Shown here piece after piece: positions 1-11,790 of a stretch of 64,000 nt of DNA; position 1 is the first letter of the stretch, and every line of letters begins with the position of its first letter. The notes under the pieces are model-generated. The model did not search any database, was not told the DNA's origin, and saw only the letters and a program-made list of their open reading frames with translations. The position numbers were made by a program, and so were the translations under genes. The DNA is taken from contig CM049316.1 of the NCBI GenBank assembly GCA_026874595.1, positions 75,935,676 to 75,999,675 on the forward strand, read 5' to 3'. Source of the stretch: Sipunculus nudus. Its lineage: Eukaryota > Annelida > Sipuncula > Golfingiida > Sipunculidae.

Positions 1-1499
1 GTCAGGATCCTTCAAATTCAAGGCCTTTTATCTGCACTTTGATCTAAAGTGTCTAGTATTTATGGTTATGCTTTAATTGCATACAAGCGCAATCTTGTCA
101 ATGTTCCAGAAATAAAATTTCTCATAAATGTTTACTTGTTAACATTTACCTCATGCTTGAATTGACCTATCCATGAACTCTACGTGACCTTAATCCCATA
201 TTCATTCAATGAATAATTATAAGCATTGGACTAACCAGCAACCAATCAGGTGACCTTAAACATGGTAAAGCGTCAATCATCTGACAAAAACAAAATTTTG
301 CATAATTTGACAGAACTCTGTCAACCAGAACACGTGTAGTCTGTAAATACTACTAGTACTCATGTCGGCATGTTTTCCGGGATATATTTAATACAAAGGA
401 GACCATAAAAAGTTCTATGCTAAAGGTTGCAGGAGCAATTCCTCCGACTACCGAGTGAATAATAATGTCTTACCTGGCATGTCATTCGTATGAGACAAAT
501 AATCCAAAATATTGCGAGACAGTTCATAATGACTGCGATATAGCCAATGGTTGGGCGATACCAGTTGATGACGTCAGTCAATACGTCCTGCGTCATCGCC
601 CTTTGTGACGTCATTATTATGTTGTATTGAGCTCTCGGTACCATGGGCAAGGTAAAACTTCTGTGTAGGAGCGTTTTAGGGGCACATTATAATAATAAGT
701 TTAAAGGGCGGAGCATTTGGGCTGTGGTGGATAGGTCAATTGTATATTAAATTACAGAGCATACATTTTGGCTCTTTACTAAATACATGTATAAAGACAT
801 GGAATAGAATTGTCCAGCATAACCATCTCAGAGATTCTTTGTTTCAATTATACTCCGTTCCACGACCTATGGTCCACCCGTTTTTTGCGAAAGAAAAAAA
901 AAGTGAAGTTAGATATAAAAAAAAAATCTAACAAATTGGGGAAGTAGAAACATCCGCCTAATTTTCCATCATACATATTAAACTATACCTTGCATGTATT
1001 TTTCACAATCGATTTTTTTTCTGAAATGTGAGAATCAGTTTACAAACTTTGCGACAGTTTCTCCAAGAGGCACTTGTAAACAAGGGGTCAAGGACGTTGC
1101 CCTGGATTGGCTGGAAGTGTCCATTTTACCAGAAGGGGTGAAATCGTTTATGTGGTTCATGTGCTGTGGTGACACGTATCGTGTTGTTTGTTTACCGTGT
1201 TGATCGTAAATTAGAATATTTACACAAGTATAAATCCATATGATAATGTCAATTTAATTAGAAGAGGTATAAATGTATGATTGATGAGAGAACAGAGAGC
1301 AGATGATAAATATAGGCCTAATAAATGTTTGACATTGTATGGGCTATATGTCCACTGGAACAAGCATACAGGCTAATATATATTGGCCCAACCTTCCTCC
1401 GGGCTGAGGGACGTTTGTGATGCCCATAAAATATTTTAAATCATATTTGTAATCATATGTTTATTAACATTAATTTTGTAGATAGAGACATTCAATCAG

Positions 1500-1500
<1 letters not shown>
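1..1500. other. Anonymous AT-rich sequence
   Basis: No exon, RNA gene or recognisable element was found on either strand. The short open frames here (about 60-76 codons) have no recognisable motif and sit in ordinary AT-rich sequence, so I do not call them genes. Confidence 0.5.

Positions 1501-1502
<2 letters not shown>

Positions 1503-1567
<65 letters not shown>
1503..1567. repeat. (TA)n microsatellite
   Basis: An almost pure TA dinucleotide tract of about 65 bp. Its YIYIYI-type open frames are artefacts of the repeat. Confidence 0.95.
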
Positions 1568-1568
<1 letters not shown>

Positions 1569-1794
1569 GCATTTCTATGAATTGTATCACATTTCTTTTT
1601 CAAATCAGATGGATCTATAAATTAATAAAAAAAGTATAATCAGTTATATAATTGATTGAACATCATGGACATCACCTTGACCCATTTTATGTATGTTTTA
1701 CCATTCAATTCTTTTTGTATTCATCCTTTATCAAATGTACTTATATATTTTGATTTTGTTATATTATTCATTATATATTTTAAATGTGTCATAA

Positions 1795-1796
<2 letters not shown>

Positions 1797-1881
<85 letters not shown>

Positions 1882-1883
1882 AT
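1797..1883. repeat. (TA)n microsatellite
   Basis: A second long TA tract with minor interruptions near each end. It creates spurious open frames on both strands. Confidence 0.95.
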
Positions 1884-3600
1884 GGTTTGTTCTTCTGAAT
1901 GAAAAAAAATACAGAGTCATACAAGGGCGTATGAACAGTAAGTCAAACAGCCGCGGGCATACATTCCGGCATTTCGAAATAATATATTATCACTGCATTA
2001 TGTATAAGCGTCCGGGTTCCTGAATAATTTTGAAAAACTTCTGAAATTCACATAATCTCAATAGTCACCAATTGTCTGATTATGAAATGGCATGTGTTAG
2101 CACTGAAACTGGTGCACACGGACAATTTCCCGCAATATATCTCATGAATGCGCGGGACTTCGTGTGAAGTATATACTACGAGAAAGGGTAGTCAGTCGAT
2201 TTCTCATAAAATGAAAACGATAAAAGTATACCCCTTATAAGACTAACAAAAATAAAAAGTCCATGTCTTTCTCACTGTCTTTCAGGATAGTGACGATCGA
2301 GAATATGTAATTTCACCAATTAATGCTTCTTGGAGATATGCATTTATAGAAAAATAATAAGTAAATAAAATACATATATACTCTATTTCCATCGCATATA
2401 GGCCTATGCGGGAAGATGCCATGCAGAAATTTAACAATGACCAGGGCGGACGGAAGAATTAAGATCGAAACTCCGTTATTGACACAATACTAAGGCATCA
2501 ATGGAGGGTTTTCTGGATATACAAACATTGCCCTTGTTATAAAAAAAACAATCATCAATGAACAATGGATTAACATTTTTTCTTTAAAAAATTGAGCTAA
2601 CTGACGTTGAGTGACATGCGTGTATTATAATCAATGCACGAGGTCTGCATGCACGGGAAGGAGATAGTCATATAATAGTCTTAGATTTTTTCAACACCTG
2701 ATCGATAAAGGGCTCTTGGCCGGATTTGTCGGCATTTGATATTAACTGCGCACTGATATCACTGGCAAAGGTTCCAATCATAACAATACACGGGATTATG
2801 ACAATATTCCATGATATTAAACAGTCAGATTTACGTACCCTTTTTTATTTATATGAAACAGTTTGGGATTTCAGATTTCTGTGACAATAGACTGCATTTT
2901 CTATTCACCGATATTACACAAACTAGGCTTGACTGTATCTAAATAAATAAAGCACACCCCTCATTAATCCTATTCAGAGCTGTAGCCATTAAGGTTTGCC
3001 GGCAACATCTGACATCCTCAAGGCAAAAAAAAAATAATATTCCTGACTTAAGAGGCCCCAGCGCATCCTCCAGGCACCATGAGCAAGGACCTGACACCCT
3101 AACCCAAGTTGTCGTTTGGTACAGTCGAGCTTCTGTGACGTCATACCTCCCCTCCCGCCATGGTTGCCGCATGACAAGGTTCAGTGGTGCTGCTTTAAAA
3201 ATGACTTAACAGCGTCGTTAGGTAACATTCTTTTATTTCATCAATAATTTTCCGGAAATAAATTAGGCGGTCTCTCACATCTGTTGGTTCTTGCACCACT
3301 GAAGCCTGAAATTTAGTTTGAAACAAATAATTGGAAAAACCATGTGGACCATGGTTCGTGGAATGGAGTATAGTGAACATTTCTATACATTGAAACTCAA
3401 AATTGCTGCAAATACTAATATCCCGTCATTTCGAATATATATTGCTGTGTTAATTCTATATAATGGATGATGTAACCAATGTTACCAATAGCTTTTATTA
3501 ATACGTTTTCAGTGTACGCTTCTTGGTGTTAACATCTGTTAACTTGCGTGACAATTTATTGGCTGGAACATCTGACACGGGCCCATTTTGCCATGTGAAG
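1884..3600. other. Anonymous sequence
   Basis: Unique-looking, mostly AT-rich DNA. Two overlapping minus-strand frames of 62-77 codons near 2939-3177 show no family signature and no splice-compatible neighbours. I see nothing else. Confidence 0.45.
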
Positions 3601-3606
3601 GTACAA

Positions 3607-3777
3607 ACAAAATATTGATAACCGCGTGACGACGGTTTGAACAAAATATTGATAAAAGCGGGACAACGGTATAATCAAATAATTGATTACCGCGGGACAA
3701 CGGTATAAACAAATTACTGATAACCGCGGGGCAACGGTATAAACAAAATCTGGAGGCGATGAGCCGACGGTATACTC
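3607..3777. repeat. Tandem repeat, about 34-bp unit, five copies
   Basis: Five imperfect units follow one another. Each carries an ACAAA-rich part, then GATAACCGCGGGACAACGG and TATAA. The unit contains the CCGCGG palindrome and a GC-rich core in an AT-rich surround. The last unit is the most diverged. Confidence 0.85.
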
Positions 3778-4006
3778 AGTACTATACATAGTAGAGACGA
3801 CGTGATAATCAAAAAGGGAACAGGCAAAACTTCAGGGATGACTGTTTTAACAAAATATTAATGCCGGTGGGCCTTTGAGCATTGTCCACACTCGCCTCGG
3901 TGAATGGGGTCCCGGCTCCGCGTGTGGTGGTTGAGGCTTCACGCAGCCAACAGTCAGACCCGAAAAGAGCCCTTCAGCATTATGAATCGAGTGGGAGCGC
4001 GTGGTT

Positions 4007-4029
4007 GGGGGGGGGGGGGGGGGGGGGGG
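4007..4029. repeat. Poly-G tract
   Basis: A run of 23 G residues followed by A and more G. A likely polymorphic, error-prone tract. Confidence 0.9.
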
Positions 4030-4494
4030 AGGGGGACTGGTTTCGTGTAGAATGTTTCGATGTGGAAAATTTTGGCTGTCTTGATTAAGTCTGGGGTTGT
4101 TTCATTAGAGTATTCCGTACTCTTCTGTTTCTCAATTTTTCTAGGTCGAAAATCCTCCCTCTAAATCCGTCCCTGTTTAGTATTTTACCATTTATTTTAT
4201 TTCTTATTTCTTAGAGCCAGGAGATATGTACACCTATATTTATTCGTCCTTACGTTTATCAGTGAACCTTCATTCATTATAAGTACTTTAACTTCACCCA
4301 TCCCATGAACCCTGTTTTCCTGCAAAAATCATTTTATTAAAATTTAAGTGAAAATGAATAGTTCGATTAATTTTAATCTGTCCATCCTGCTTTTTTACTG
4401 TTGGTTTTAAATACACAAAGGAGTGCGTACAACAAAGTGCTCTAAAGGTAATTTATGTCTTACACATGCCGGTGTTAACACTTCATAGTATCCC

Positions 4495-4701
4495 CATTGT
4501 AACCCCCCCCCCCCCGGTAACCTTAAATGACCCCCCCCCCCCCCCCCCCCCCCGTAATCTTAAGGTAATCCCCTCGGTTGTCTAAAGTTATACTACCCGG
4601 TAATCTAAAGTTACCTATATTAATCCCCCCGTCATAATTTAAAATTATCCAGGTCGTAACCGGAGTGCGACTTCATGTCACGGGGCGGGGGGGGGGGGGG
4701 G
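4495..4701. repeat. C-rich degenerate tandem repeat with long poly-C tracts
   Basis: Units of the type TAATCTAAAGTTA followed by CCCC/CCGG recur through the interval. They are interrupted by C runs of about 13 (4503-4515) and 23 (4531-4553), and the interval closes with a G run at 4687-4701. It looks like an expanded minisatellite rather than a gene. Confidence 0.7.
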
Positions 4702-4800
4702 TAATTATGAGGAGATATCGCTACACTGAGTGCCAGGGACGGATCGAGAGATGAATTTTCAACTTTTGCCCAACTGACAGAAATTATGATTATTTTACTG

Positions 4801-4802
<2 letters not shown>

Positions 4803-4833
<31 letters not shown>
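4803..4833. repeat. Poly-T tract
   Basis: About 31 consecutive T residues followed by GCAG. It superficially resembles a splice acceptor, but no coding sequence follows. Confidence 0.9.
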
Positions 4834-4835
<2 letters not shown>

Positions 4836-5940
4836 AGTGATTTCCCTATTTATTAAGCCGATCCCTAATTCCCTGAGTTGTTGGATTTTTTTATGATTTC
4901 AGTCCGACAGATTTACGGTGTATTCGTCCCTCACAAACCTTCTATATTTGCCCCTACCTTGTAAGGCCTTGTTTAAGCCCGCACAGATGATGACCTAGAT
5001 ATGCAAATAGCACTCGAGCGCCCTAGAAACATACATCACACTGGGAAAGAGCTTGCCGGCTCGGGTCCAAATACTGACGTTAACTGATCAGCGAGCGAAA
5101 ATGAATGATAAATGACTTTACCGGGCCAGCGTGGTACCTCACTCACCTTACTAACAGCAGCCGGCCGAACGCTAGATGTGAGACTCCACGTATCATATAC
5201 ATGCAAATATAAAATGCATTCAGCGGGACCCAGCTCGTGTGCCGCCACACAGGTACACAACCCCAACAAAATGATAATTATCTCGCCTTCCGGTGGTCTA
5301 TTCTTGTCTCCTCTTCCAAATGGACCCTGTAATCACGCCGGCTTTTGTCACATGGGCCCCTGTTTCGACTTCGTACCCTGGGAAACGTTTTGTGAATGAC
5401 AGCGATCCAGCATGGCGGCTATCTGGTGACGCGGGTTTATGTCGTCATTTGCCTGCCTATGCAGCTCCCATCACGTACACCGTATTTTATTATTCCTTTT
5501 TCCTTTTCACATGTAGTTTATCAGTATCATTCCGCCAATTTATGGTTGGGCTTGCAGTAAAACCACACATCACTGTGCCATGGTTACCTGACATAAACAT
5601 GCACCCACTACTACAAACACGTAGTACCCATCTCCATGAGAATCTATAATTACTTGTAATTATATATATTTATCAATATTATATACATTTATAAATTAAT
5701 AAATATTATATATAAATATATTTTATACATAAACTTAGGACTGTGTGGTATATCGCTTTTCAATCGAAACAGTCGTGACGTCAATTCTGCGTGTTAACAC
5801 ATCATGAAGTTTTTTAATAAAGGTTCACCTGTTCATAATATTTTGAATAGAAAATTGATCAATGATCAATATAAATTCATCTTTTACCGTTTTGCAGAGG
5901 GCCAGGGCAGTGTTAATATATTTTATTCACGTCGCAGCAT
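4834..5940. other. Anonymous sequence, locally GC-richer at 5030-5640
   Basis: The 5030-5640 part is richer in GC and CpG than its surroundings. It carries overlapping plus-strand frames of 95 and 118 codons (5112-5399, 5293-5649). I recognise no domain in them. They could be an unrecognised exon, a repeat or chance. Confidence 0.3.
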
Positions 5941-6137
5941 CATTTATTTTGTATTTCCGTGAGTATGTACTATAAACAAGGAGTAAGTATTGATTCCAAG
6001 CCCCAAGTAAAAGATCTGACGCCTACACGTGAGCGTGATACCCCGTCAGTTAATATTCGTCTGCAGTAAGGTTTCCCAGGTACCGCATCCGGTGTAAAAA
6101 TTATTATATACCTTCGACGTGGTTTTATATATATATA

Positions 6138-6216
6138 TAACCACATTCACCTGATGATCGGGTCGCATCCCGTGAAACAGTCTGTTGTGAATTAACAGTG
6201 TTGTTTTTCTTCAGAG

Positions 6217-6222
<6 letters not shown>
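6138..6222. repeat. 83-bp repeat leading into a TA tract, copy 1 (hammerhead-like core)
   Basis: From TAACCACATTCAC through TTCAGAGTTATAT this is identical base for base to 9598-9682, and both copies run into a (TA)n tract. It contains CTGATGA, a short CGGG...CCCG stem, then GAAA, and a CTGTT...AACAG stem, in the order of a hammerhead ribozyme core. The base pair next to the core in stem II would be U-U and stem I is weak, so activity is doubtful. Confidence 0.7.

Positions 6223-6273
<51 letters not shown>
6219..6273. repeat. (TA)n microsatellite
   Basis: A TA tract directly after the 83-bp repeat. A shorter TA tract also precedes the repeat at 6127-6138. Confidence 0.95.
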
Positions 6274-6277
<4 letters not shown>

Positions 6278-6642
6278 TTGGCAGCTCGACAGGCCTATGG
6301 GGGCAGTTTTGACAGTCATACAGTCTGTACCTTTATAAATTATGTACTTTGTCCCAGTGCATAGGTATGTATTTTAACTCACGAGCTGCCGACCTTGAAT
6401 CCATCTCTAGAAAAAACGGGTGTCCTCATGGACACGTAGTATACCTATCAATATACCTTATCAATTTGATCTATTGATACACACACTCAACAAATAGTAT
6501 CACGACATCTCTTTCTTTCCGAGGTGATCTGGTAATATGTAATTGTTTAAGAATGTGTTATCGCTATTTATTTCTTTGTATGTCTATAATTTTATTCATA
6601 TTTTGTTTTACAGATATAGGATAAAGCAAAACCGTATGTATT

Positions 6643-6647
<5 letters not shown>

Positions 6648-6717
<70 letters not shown>
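6648..6717. repeat. (TA)n microsatellite
   Basis: About 70 bp of TA, at the position where the paralogous segments also carry a TA tract (37934-37979) or have been disrupted by a retrotransposon (14600-18310). Confidence 0.95.
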
Positions 6718-6718
<1 letters not shown>

Positions 6719-7829
6719 CATAATTATTGTTATGAGTAGACAGGAACAACGGCCAAGGTACTGTTGTGTGTGTGTAGCCAATCTAAATACGAACCAGTCG
6801 CTTTTGCACTGCGCTCTTTAATAAATCACAATTCTCACCACCGGCAGTCGAATACATCATCCAGCGCTCAGCGGGACCTATTGTGTAAAAACATGACTCC
6901 CAGATGGGCCGACTCTCTTTGTTAATGTTTTGCTGGTGAACACATAGTTAGTGATAAGAATGTTTTTTTTTTTTGTGCGGACAGATATTTAGCCCCCGGA
7001 ACACATGCAGGTTTTACCGAGGTCTTTTATGATCTTTCCGCTTTCAATATAAATTAAGTTAATTGTGAGTGATAACAAACAACACATGTTGAAGTTTGAA
7101 GCACGCGTATAGCACAGTATGCATGGCCGTCTCGCCAATACACAAAACACGCGAGTCAGTGTCTAGAAACGAGGCTGGCGGAGTGATCGAGAGTTTATTT
7201 TTAGGAAAGATCTATAGTCTGAAGCTTGCGCAAAGTACAGTATTCCCTGGCGCCATTTACAACGAGAGCAGGTATCGCATGTTTTAGGTGAATGCACAAC
7301 GCAATATCAGTGGTCTGATTACAATTATGTACTCTTACACGCGAAATGAGTCTTTTTATACGAAAAATCAAAAGATGGCGCTCGAGCGTGGAAGTTGAGT
7401 AAGTCAGGTCCCTCGGCGCTTCCTCAGCAACGTTAAAGGTGATATCTTAGTGAATGTTAAATTATTATCTATTTACTGTTAGGCCCAAAGATAAAGACAA
7501 ATTAAGAGGAGACAGAGGTGCAAAATGTGGTTGCAAGGTAAGATCAAGCTGACTTGGATCAAGCTGACTGGTTAGTGGCTGTGATGTTAGTCTCTTTCTA
7601 CATATATATCTAGAGGATTATATATAGAGGAGAAACGAATTTATATTTGGCTTTATAGTACACTTGTAGTCATTCGTTAAGATTTGTATTGAGATTATGT
7701 TTTATCCTGTTGTGTTGACGGATTGTTCCATCATGTAGTCTTTAACAGTCAGTGTGATTGTGCGTGATCTTGGATGCACTGTGGGATACGCTCTCATGGG
7801 TCTACAATTGTTAACAATTGTTCGAGCCC

Positions 7830-8395
7830 TGGTTGGGATAGACTGGTACCCTGCTCTATTAAGGCCCTCAAGCCAAGCACAGAGACAGGCGTACAACGCC
7901 ATCTTCAGTACTCCCAGTTGCAACTCCTGACCTACCTGTAGACTGGTTCAAACTCCAGTCCTTACGCTCACACCGATTGTCATGGACGTTCTCGCGATCC
8001 TAGCTGGTTATCCGTGAAGATTACTTATAAAATTACTTTCTTTAGTTATTTAAAGTTTCCAAATATTGAAAAATTAGTTTTTGCACAAAAATTGACCGAT
8101 GGATGTGTAAATGATAAGAATCATACGATATACTGAATTCTTGATATTCCACTGTACGTGGCATTGGTTTATTATCATGTCTATTAATCTAATCATAAAG
8201 GTCACATGAAATGTACAGCCAATTTTTAACAACTTTTCTGTGCAAACGAAATGTTTATTTTTAATCATATATGAATCATACTTGAGTTGGAACCAGTCTG
8301 CCGGGAGTCCTGAAGATGGCGTTGTACGCCCGTCTCTATGATTGGCCTAGAGCAGCGGTGCCATAATAGAGCGGGGTACCAGTCTATGGTTGGGA
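7830..8395. mobile_element. Mutator-like MITE with long TIRs and 9-bp target-site duplication
   Basis: The element is 7839-8386 (548 bp), with TGGTTGGGA at both 7830-7838 and 8387-8395. The ends are TAGACTGG and CCAGTCTA. The inverted arms pair over more than 80 bp (GGCGTACAACGCCATCTTCAG is shared), then resume further in with GACTGGTTC/GAACCAGTC. The left arm has a roughly 25-bp insertion. No transposase is encoded. The related empty site at 39984-39992 reads TGGTTGAGA between the same flanks and has no insertion. Long TIRs with a 9-bp duplication are typical of Mutator-like elements. Confidence 0.88.
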
Positions 8396-9157
8396 ATCAT
8401 GTTAAACAAAGCAGCGGTTAAAACGAAGGAGATCTAAAATGACTGTAGTTTATAACCGCTGCGTGGGGAGTGTACATAAAACTATTTTAATCGACTGGTT
8501 ACGTTTATCCTCAATGTAGTATACATATCCTTTTATTTATTTTTTGTTATTCCTGTATTCCTGTAGTCTTCAGATTTATCCGTGTAACAAGTACGTCTGT
8601 CGATCATGTGGTCTCTTTAATGTTAAAACATAGCGGGACCGCTCGTACATAAACCTCAGCTCTACTAGAATACGTGCCAATTTAGGGGCAGATTTATGTA
8701 TTTCAGCACTGGCAACACGTGTTCACATATATTCAATTTGGAATACTGGGCCTGTACCATGGTAGGCATTTAGGGGGGCAAGTTCCGCCTAATACAAATG
8801 CTGCATCTGTCTGTCGTTTCTATGTCTACCGTCCAAGCCGAGGTGAACGCCACATAAGTTCCTAACACAGATGTGATCTCTGCTTGTCTGAAAAGCTACT
8901 TATAGCTAAGGCCCCCCCTGGATCATTGTTGAACTCAAGAGCTGAAATTCTCTCCAAGTGCCGCCATCAAAACTAATTCACCCTGAAATATTTAAAAAAC
9001 TAGCATTCGTACTAATATTCAGCGTGCCCCCTTAACCCCCCCCCCCCCCCCAACGAGGATCCGCTGGGCAGACTCATTTGTTCAGGTAGTTGTTCTCTCA
9101 CTGCTGGCTCGTGGAGTCCATTGGATGACAGGAAAGTTCTACTTTTCCTGGTCTAAT

Positions 9158-9555
9158 GGGCTTTACGACCTTCAGCTAGGAGACTTGCACCACTTGGTAT
9201 GGGTATAGTATATTTGCCTTTTATATTGTATATTTGCCTTGTATATTGTGTATTTTCACAGTATATGTGTATTTTTATCATATCATATGTTTACTACTGA
9301 TATTTTCACTGCTTCCAAGGCCCTATTAGAAATCATTTCAATATGCTGATTGAGCATCCTGGTTATATCTTTGTATTATATTTACTATTTACTACATTAT
9401 ATAACCTCTTTGCCCTGCCCTGTTATGTTCCAGTATCGCACGTGTACCCCGACCAATCCTATTGTGCACCCGAGAACAATAGGATCAGTGTCAGTCTTTC
9501 ACATGCCCCCCCCCCCCCCCCCACCCGAATCGCACCAAGCATAATCTCGTAATCT
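9158..9555. repeat. Interspersed repeat, partner of 17898-18300
   Basis: It starts at GGGCTTTACGACCTTCAGCT, passes through several GTATATTTGCC repeats and a block with GTTATGTTCCAGTATCGCAC, and ends near AATCTCGTAA. The same order occurs at 17898-18300. A poly-C tract at about 9508-9522 has expanded in this copy. It looks like an old dispersed repeat of unknown class. Confidence 0.7.
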
Positions 9556-9597
9556 CGTAAAGTCTCGGCTTTTCAAAACACGACGTTAGCTTCATTC

Positions 9598-9676
9598 TAA
9601 CCACATTCACCTGATGATCGGGTCGCATCCCGTGAAACAGTCTGTTGTGAATTAACAGTGTTGTTTTTCTTCAGAG

Positions 9677-9682
<6 letters not shown>
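9598..9682. repeat. 83-bp repeat leading into a TA tract, copy 2 (hammerhead-like core)
   Basis: An exact copy of 6138-6222, here preceded by unrelated sequence (TTCATTC) and followed by a (TA)n tract at 9679-9728. The lack of mismatches between the copies, in a region where other paralogues are clearly diverged, points to recent spread or gene conversion. Confidence 0.7.
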
Positions 9683-9729
<47 letters not shown>

Positions 9730-9731
<2 letters not shown>

Positions 9732-9825
9732 GGGGCGGATCCAGGATTTTGCAAGTGGGGGGGCTATAGTAGACATTTTGCATAATATATATATTGGCGC
9801 AGGTACTTGCCATAGACATTTATCT

Positions 9826-9878
<53 letters not shown>

Positions 9879-11790
9879 TTCAAAAGGTTATAATCGGACA
9901 ATCGTTGGATACGTTATTAGAATTTAAGTCACTTTGTACCTATGAAAAAACTGAATTCTTTGCCGTTTAAAAACGAAAAACTGCCTTTTTCAGTTCATAA
10001 ACTTCAGAATAATTATTTTAAAAAAAAATCAACTGTTATTGATGGATGAGAGAAAGAGGTACCGAATGGCCAGTGCCACATTCAATCTCTTGTAAACAGG
10101 TTGTCGTAGTTTCGGTCTAACATTAAATAAGTTGCAGACTGGAAACTAACAAAACATAACTCCTAGACTATAGATATCAAAATATACCTTTTGCAATTTC
10201 CCACTTCATATACGATCTGACAATTTGTAAATTGTGAAATTGTTGTAAATGGTACAGATGTGCAACATAATATTTTCCAGAGACATAGTTTACAACTGGA
10301 AACTCATTAACGAAGTTGAGACTAAACGTAAATGCAGACTTTAAAGTCAGACAATTCATATTATGTGTATTCTATATTTTGTGAATTTACAGTTTATAGA
10401 GAGAATTATATAAATTCAACAGAAATGTGGGGCAAGTTAACAAACTCGATTTTGCATAACCGGTCTGCTCGCCAATTTCAGAAATTTTTATCCAATGAAA
10501 GGTTCCCCTTAAATCAAAAATAAAGACGGTCTTTTTTATAAATATATTTGTGAGATATTATTGTGATCCAGGTAAACATTGATTTTTTTTCTGTCTCTAC
10601 TGATAAGTCCGTCTATAACTGTTGATTACAGCTGCTAACAGACGAATCAACCAACGTCGATAATTACGTGAAAACCTTGCTTCGTAGAGAAATAATTACT
10701 CAAATAAAAAAAAGCAAATGAAAACTTCACTGGAGCAAGCAGAATGAATGGGGAACTCATAGGAAAAGAATTAATGATCTGGACATTTTTTTTTTCTATC
10801 AACCGATTTACAAATAAAAATTAGACTTGGGTATACATGTATTAATAATCTCTTTTTTTAGGTATCGTATAAAGTTGAACATGAGGTGTGAGCATAAGTG
10901 CCCAACGATGTAAACATTTTGTTCAATATGTAATCTCAAATAATTGATCAGTCATAAAATAAAGACACAACTATACATATAAACATTTGTTGCATTAAAC
11001 ATAATTGAAAAAGGCAAACGAATAATTCATGATTGAATATTATTCTCTAAATACTTATGTAAGGCATGACTCAGCAGCGTTTATTTTGAATAACTGGTAT
11101 AGCTTGAACTACTTTTCCATGTGTCCAGTTGCTTCATTGGTCTATAATTTTTGCTTTAATGCGTTCAAACGTCAGATCTCTTTTATGTATACGTCTGAAA
11201 TTTAAAATGCATTACTTTATTCCTAGGATAAAGACAGGGGAATAAGGCTTGCTTTTTATTTTAACGCTTAATCATGTTCACAAGCAAGATGTCCAAGCCC
11301 AAGGACAGCTGGGACATCCCATGAGAAATGCTTAAGGGAGTCACGGTTGATAGTTCATGTAGATCGAAATTTTTAACGTCTATAACCAATGTTGGAAAAT
11401 GCCCAACTAATAATTCAAAAACACAACAAGGTCCTTGGGCCACAATGGTCCCCGGCCATATGTTTAACTATGAAAGTGTGGCATCAGTGATGATGCGGGA
11501 CGGACGAACGGATTGAAGGACTGACAGACGCGGACCATTTTAGTAGTCCTCTCTCCTAACGGCGGGGGAATAAAAAAGATGCCTGATACTGGTGTCGACA
11601 TGCGTTTCTCCTAACGATTCCTTGGGTTTTCAACTTTTGTTTTTCAGTTGATAGGGTGATATTTGTATGACGGCAACTGGAAATAATGTAAAGAAAATCT
11701 TCTCTGATAAAAAATGACAACAAATGTTTCAGTCCTGGGGGGGGGGGGGGGGCTTCAGCCCCCAAAGCTACCCCTCTGGATCCGCCACTG
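9730..11790. mobile_element. Candidate non-autonomous hAT-like element (or two separate termini)
   Basis: The left end reads CAGGGGCGGATCCAG (9730) and the right end is the inverse CTGGATCCGCCACTG (11776-11790), a 15-bp TIR with one mismatch. Both ends run into G/C homopolymers. No transposase is visible inside, only anonymous AT-rich DNA. The flanking octamers TATATATT and TATATTAT are microsatellite-like and do not prove a target-site duplication. The termini could belong to two unrelated insertions. Confidence 0.4.
9831..9872. repeat. (TA)n microsatellite
   Basis: A TA tract inside the candidate element. The short open frame across it is an artefact. Confidence 0.9.

Larger units (their letters stand above)
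5940..8870. repeat. Third, diverged copy of the segment upstream of NQO copies A and C
   Basis: Collinear similarity by eye to 14010-14540 joined to 18310-20190, and to 37270-38960. Shared landmarks in order include the GTATTTCCGTGA block (5955), the CCGGTGTAAAAATTA block (6091), the TAAATACGAACCAG block (6784), a block with CAGTGGTCTGATTACAATT (7308), the GCAGCGGTTAAAACGAAGGA block (8411) and a block ending in TGTCGTTTCTATG near 8812. No NQO exon follows this copy. Confidence 0.75.

Noticed and set aside
1457-1924. Open frames made of YIYIYI runs (also at 6125, 6543, 9658, 14206, 37448, 53028, 53287, 58366)
   Set aside because: They are translations of TA and GA microsatellites.
5112-5649. 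Overlapping frames of 95 and 118 codons in a GC-richer stretch
   Set aside because: No recognisable domain, no compatible flanking exons, and the overlap in different frames argues for chance. I keep only a note of the composition.
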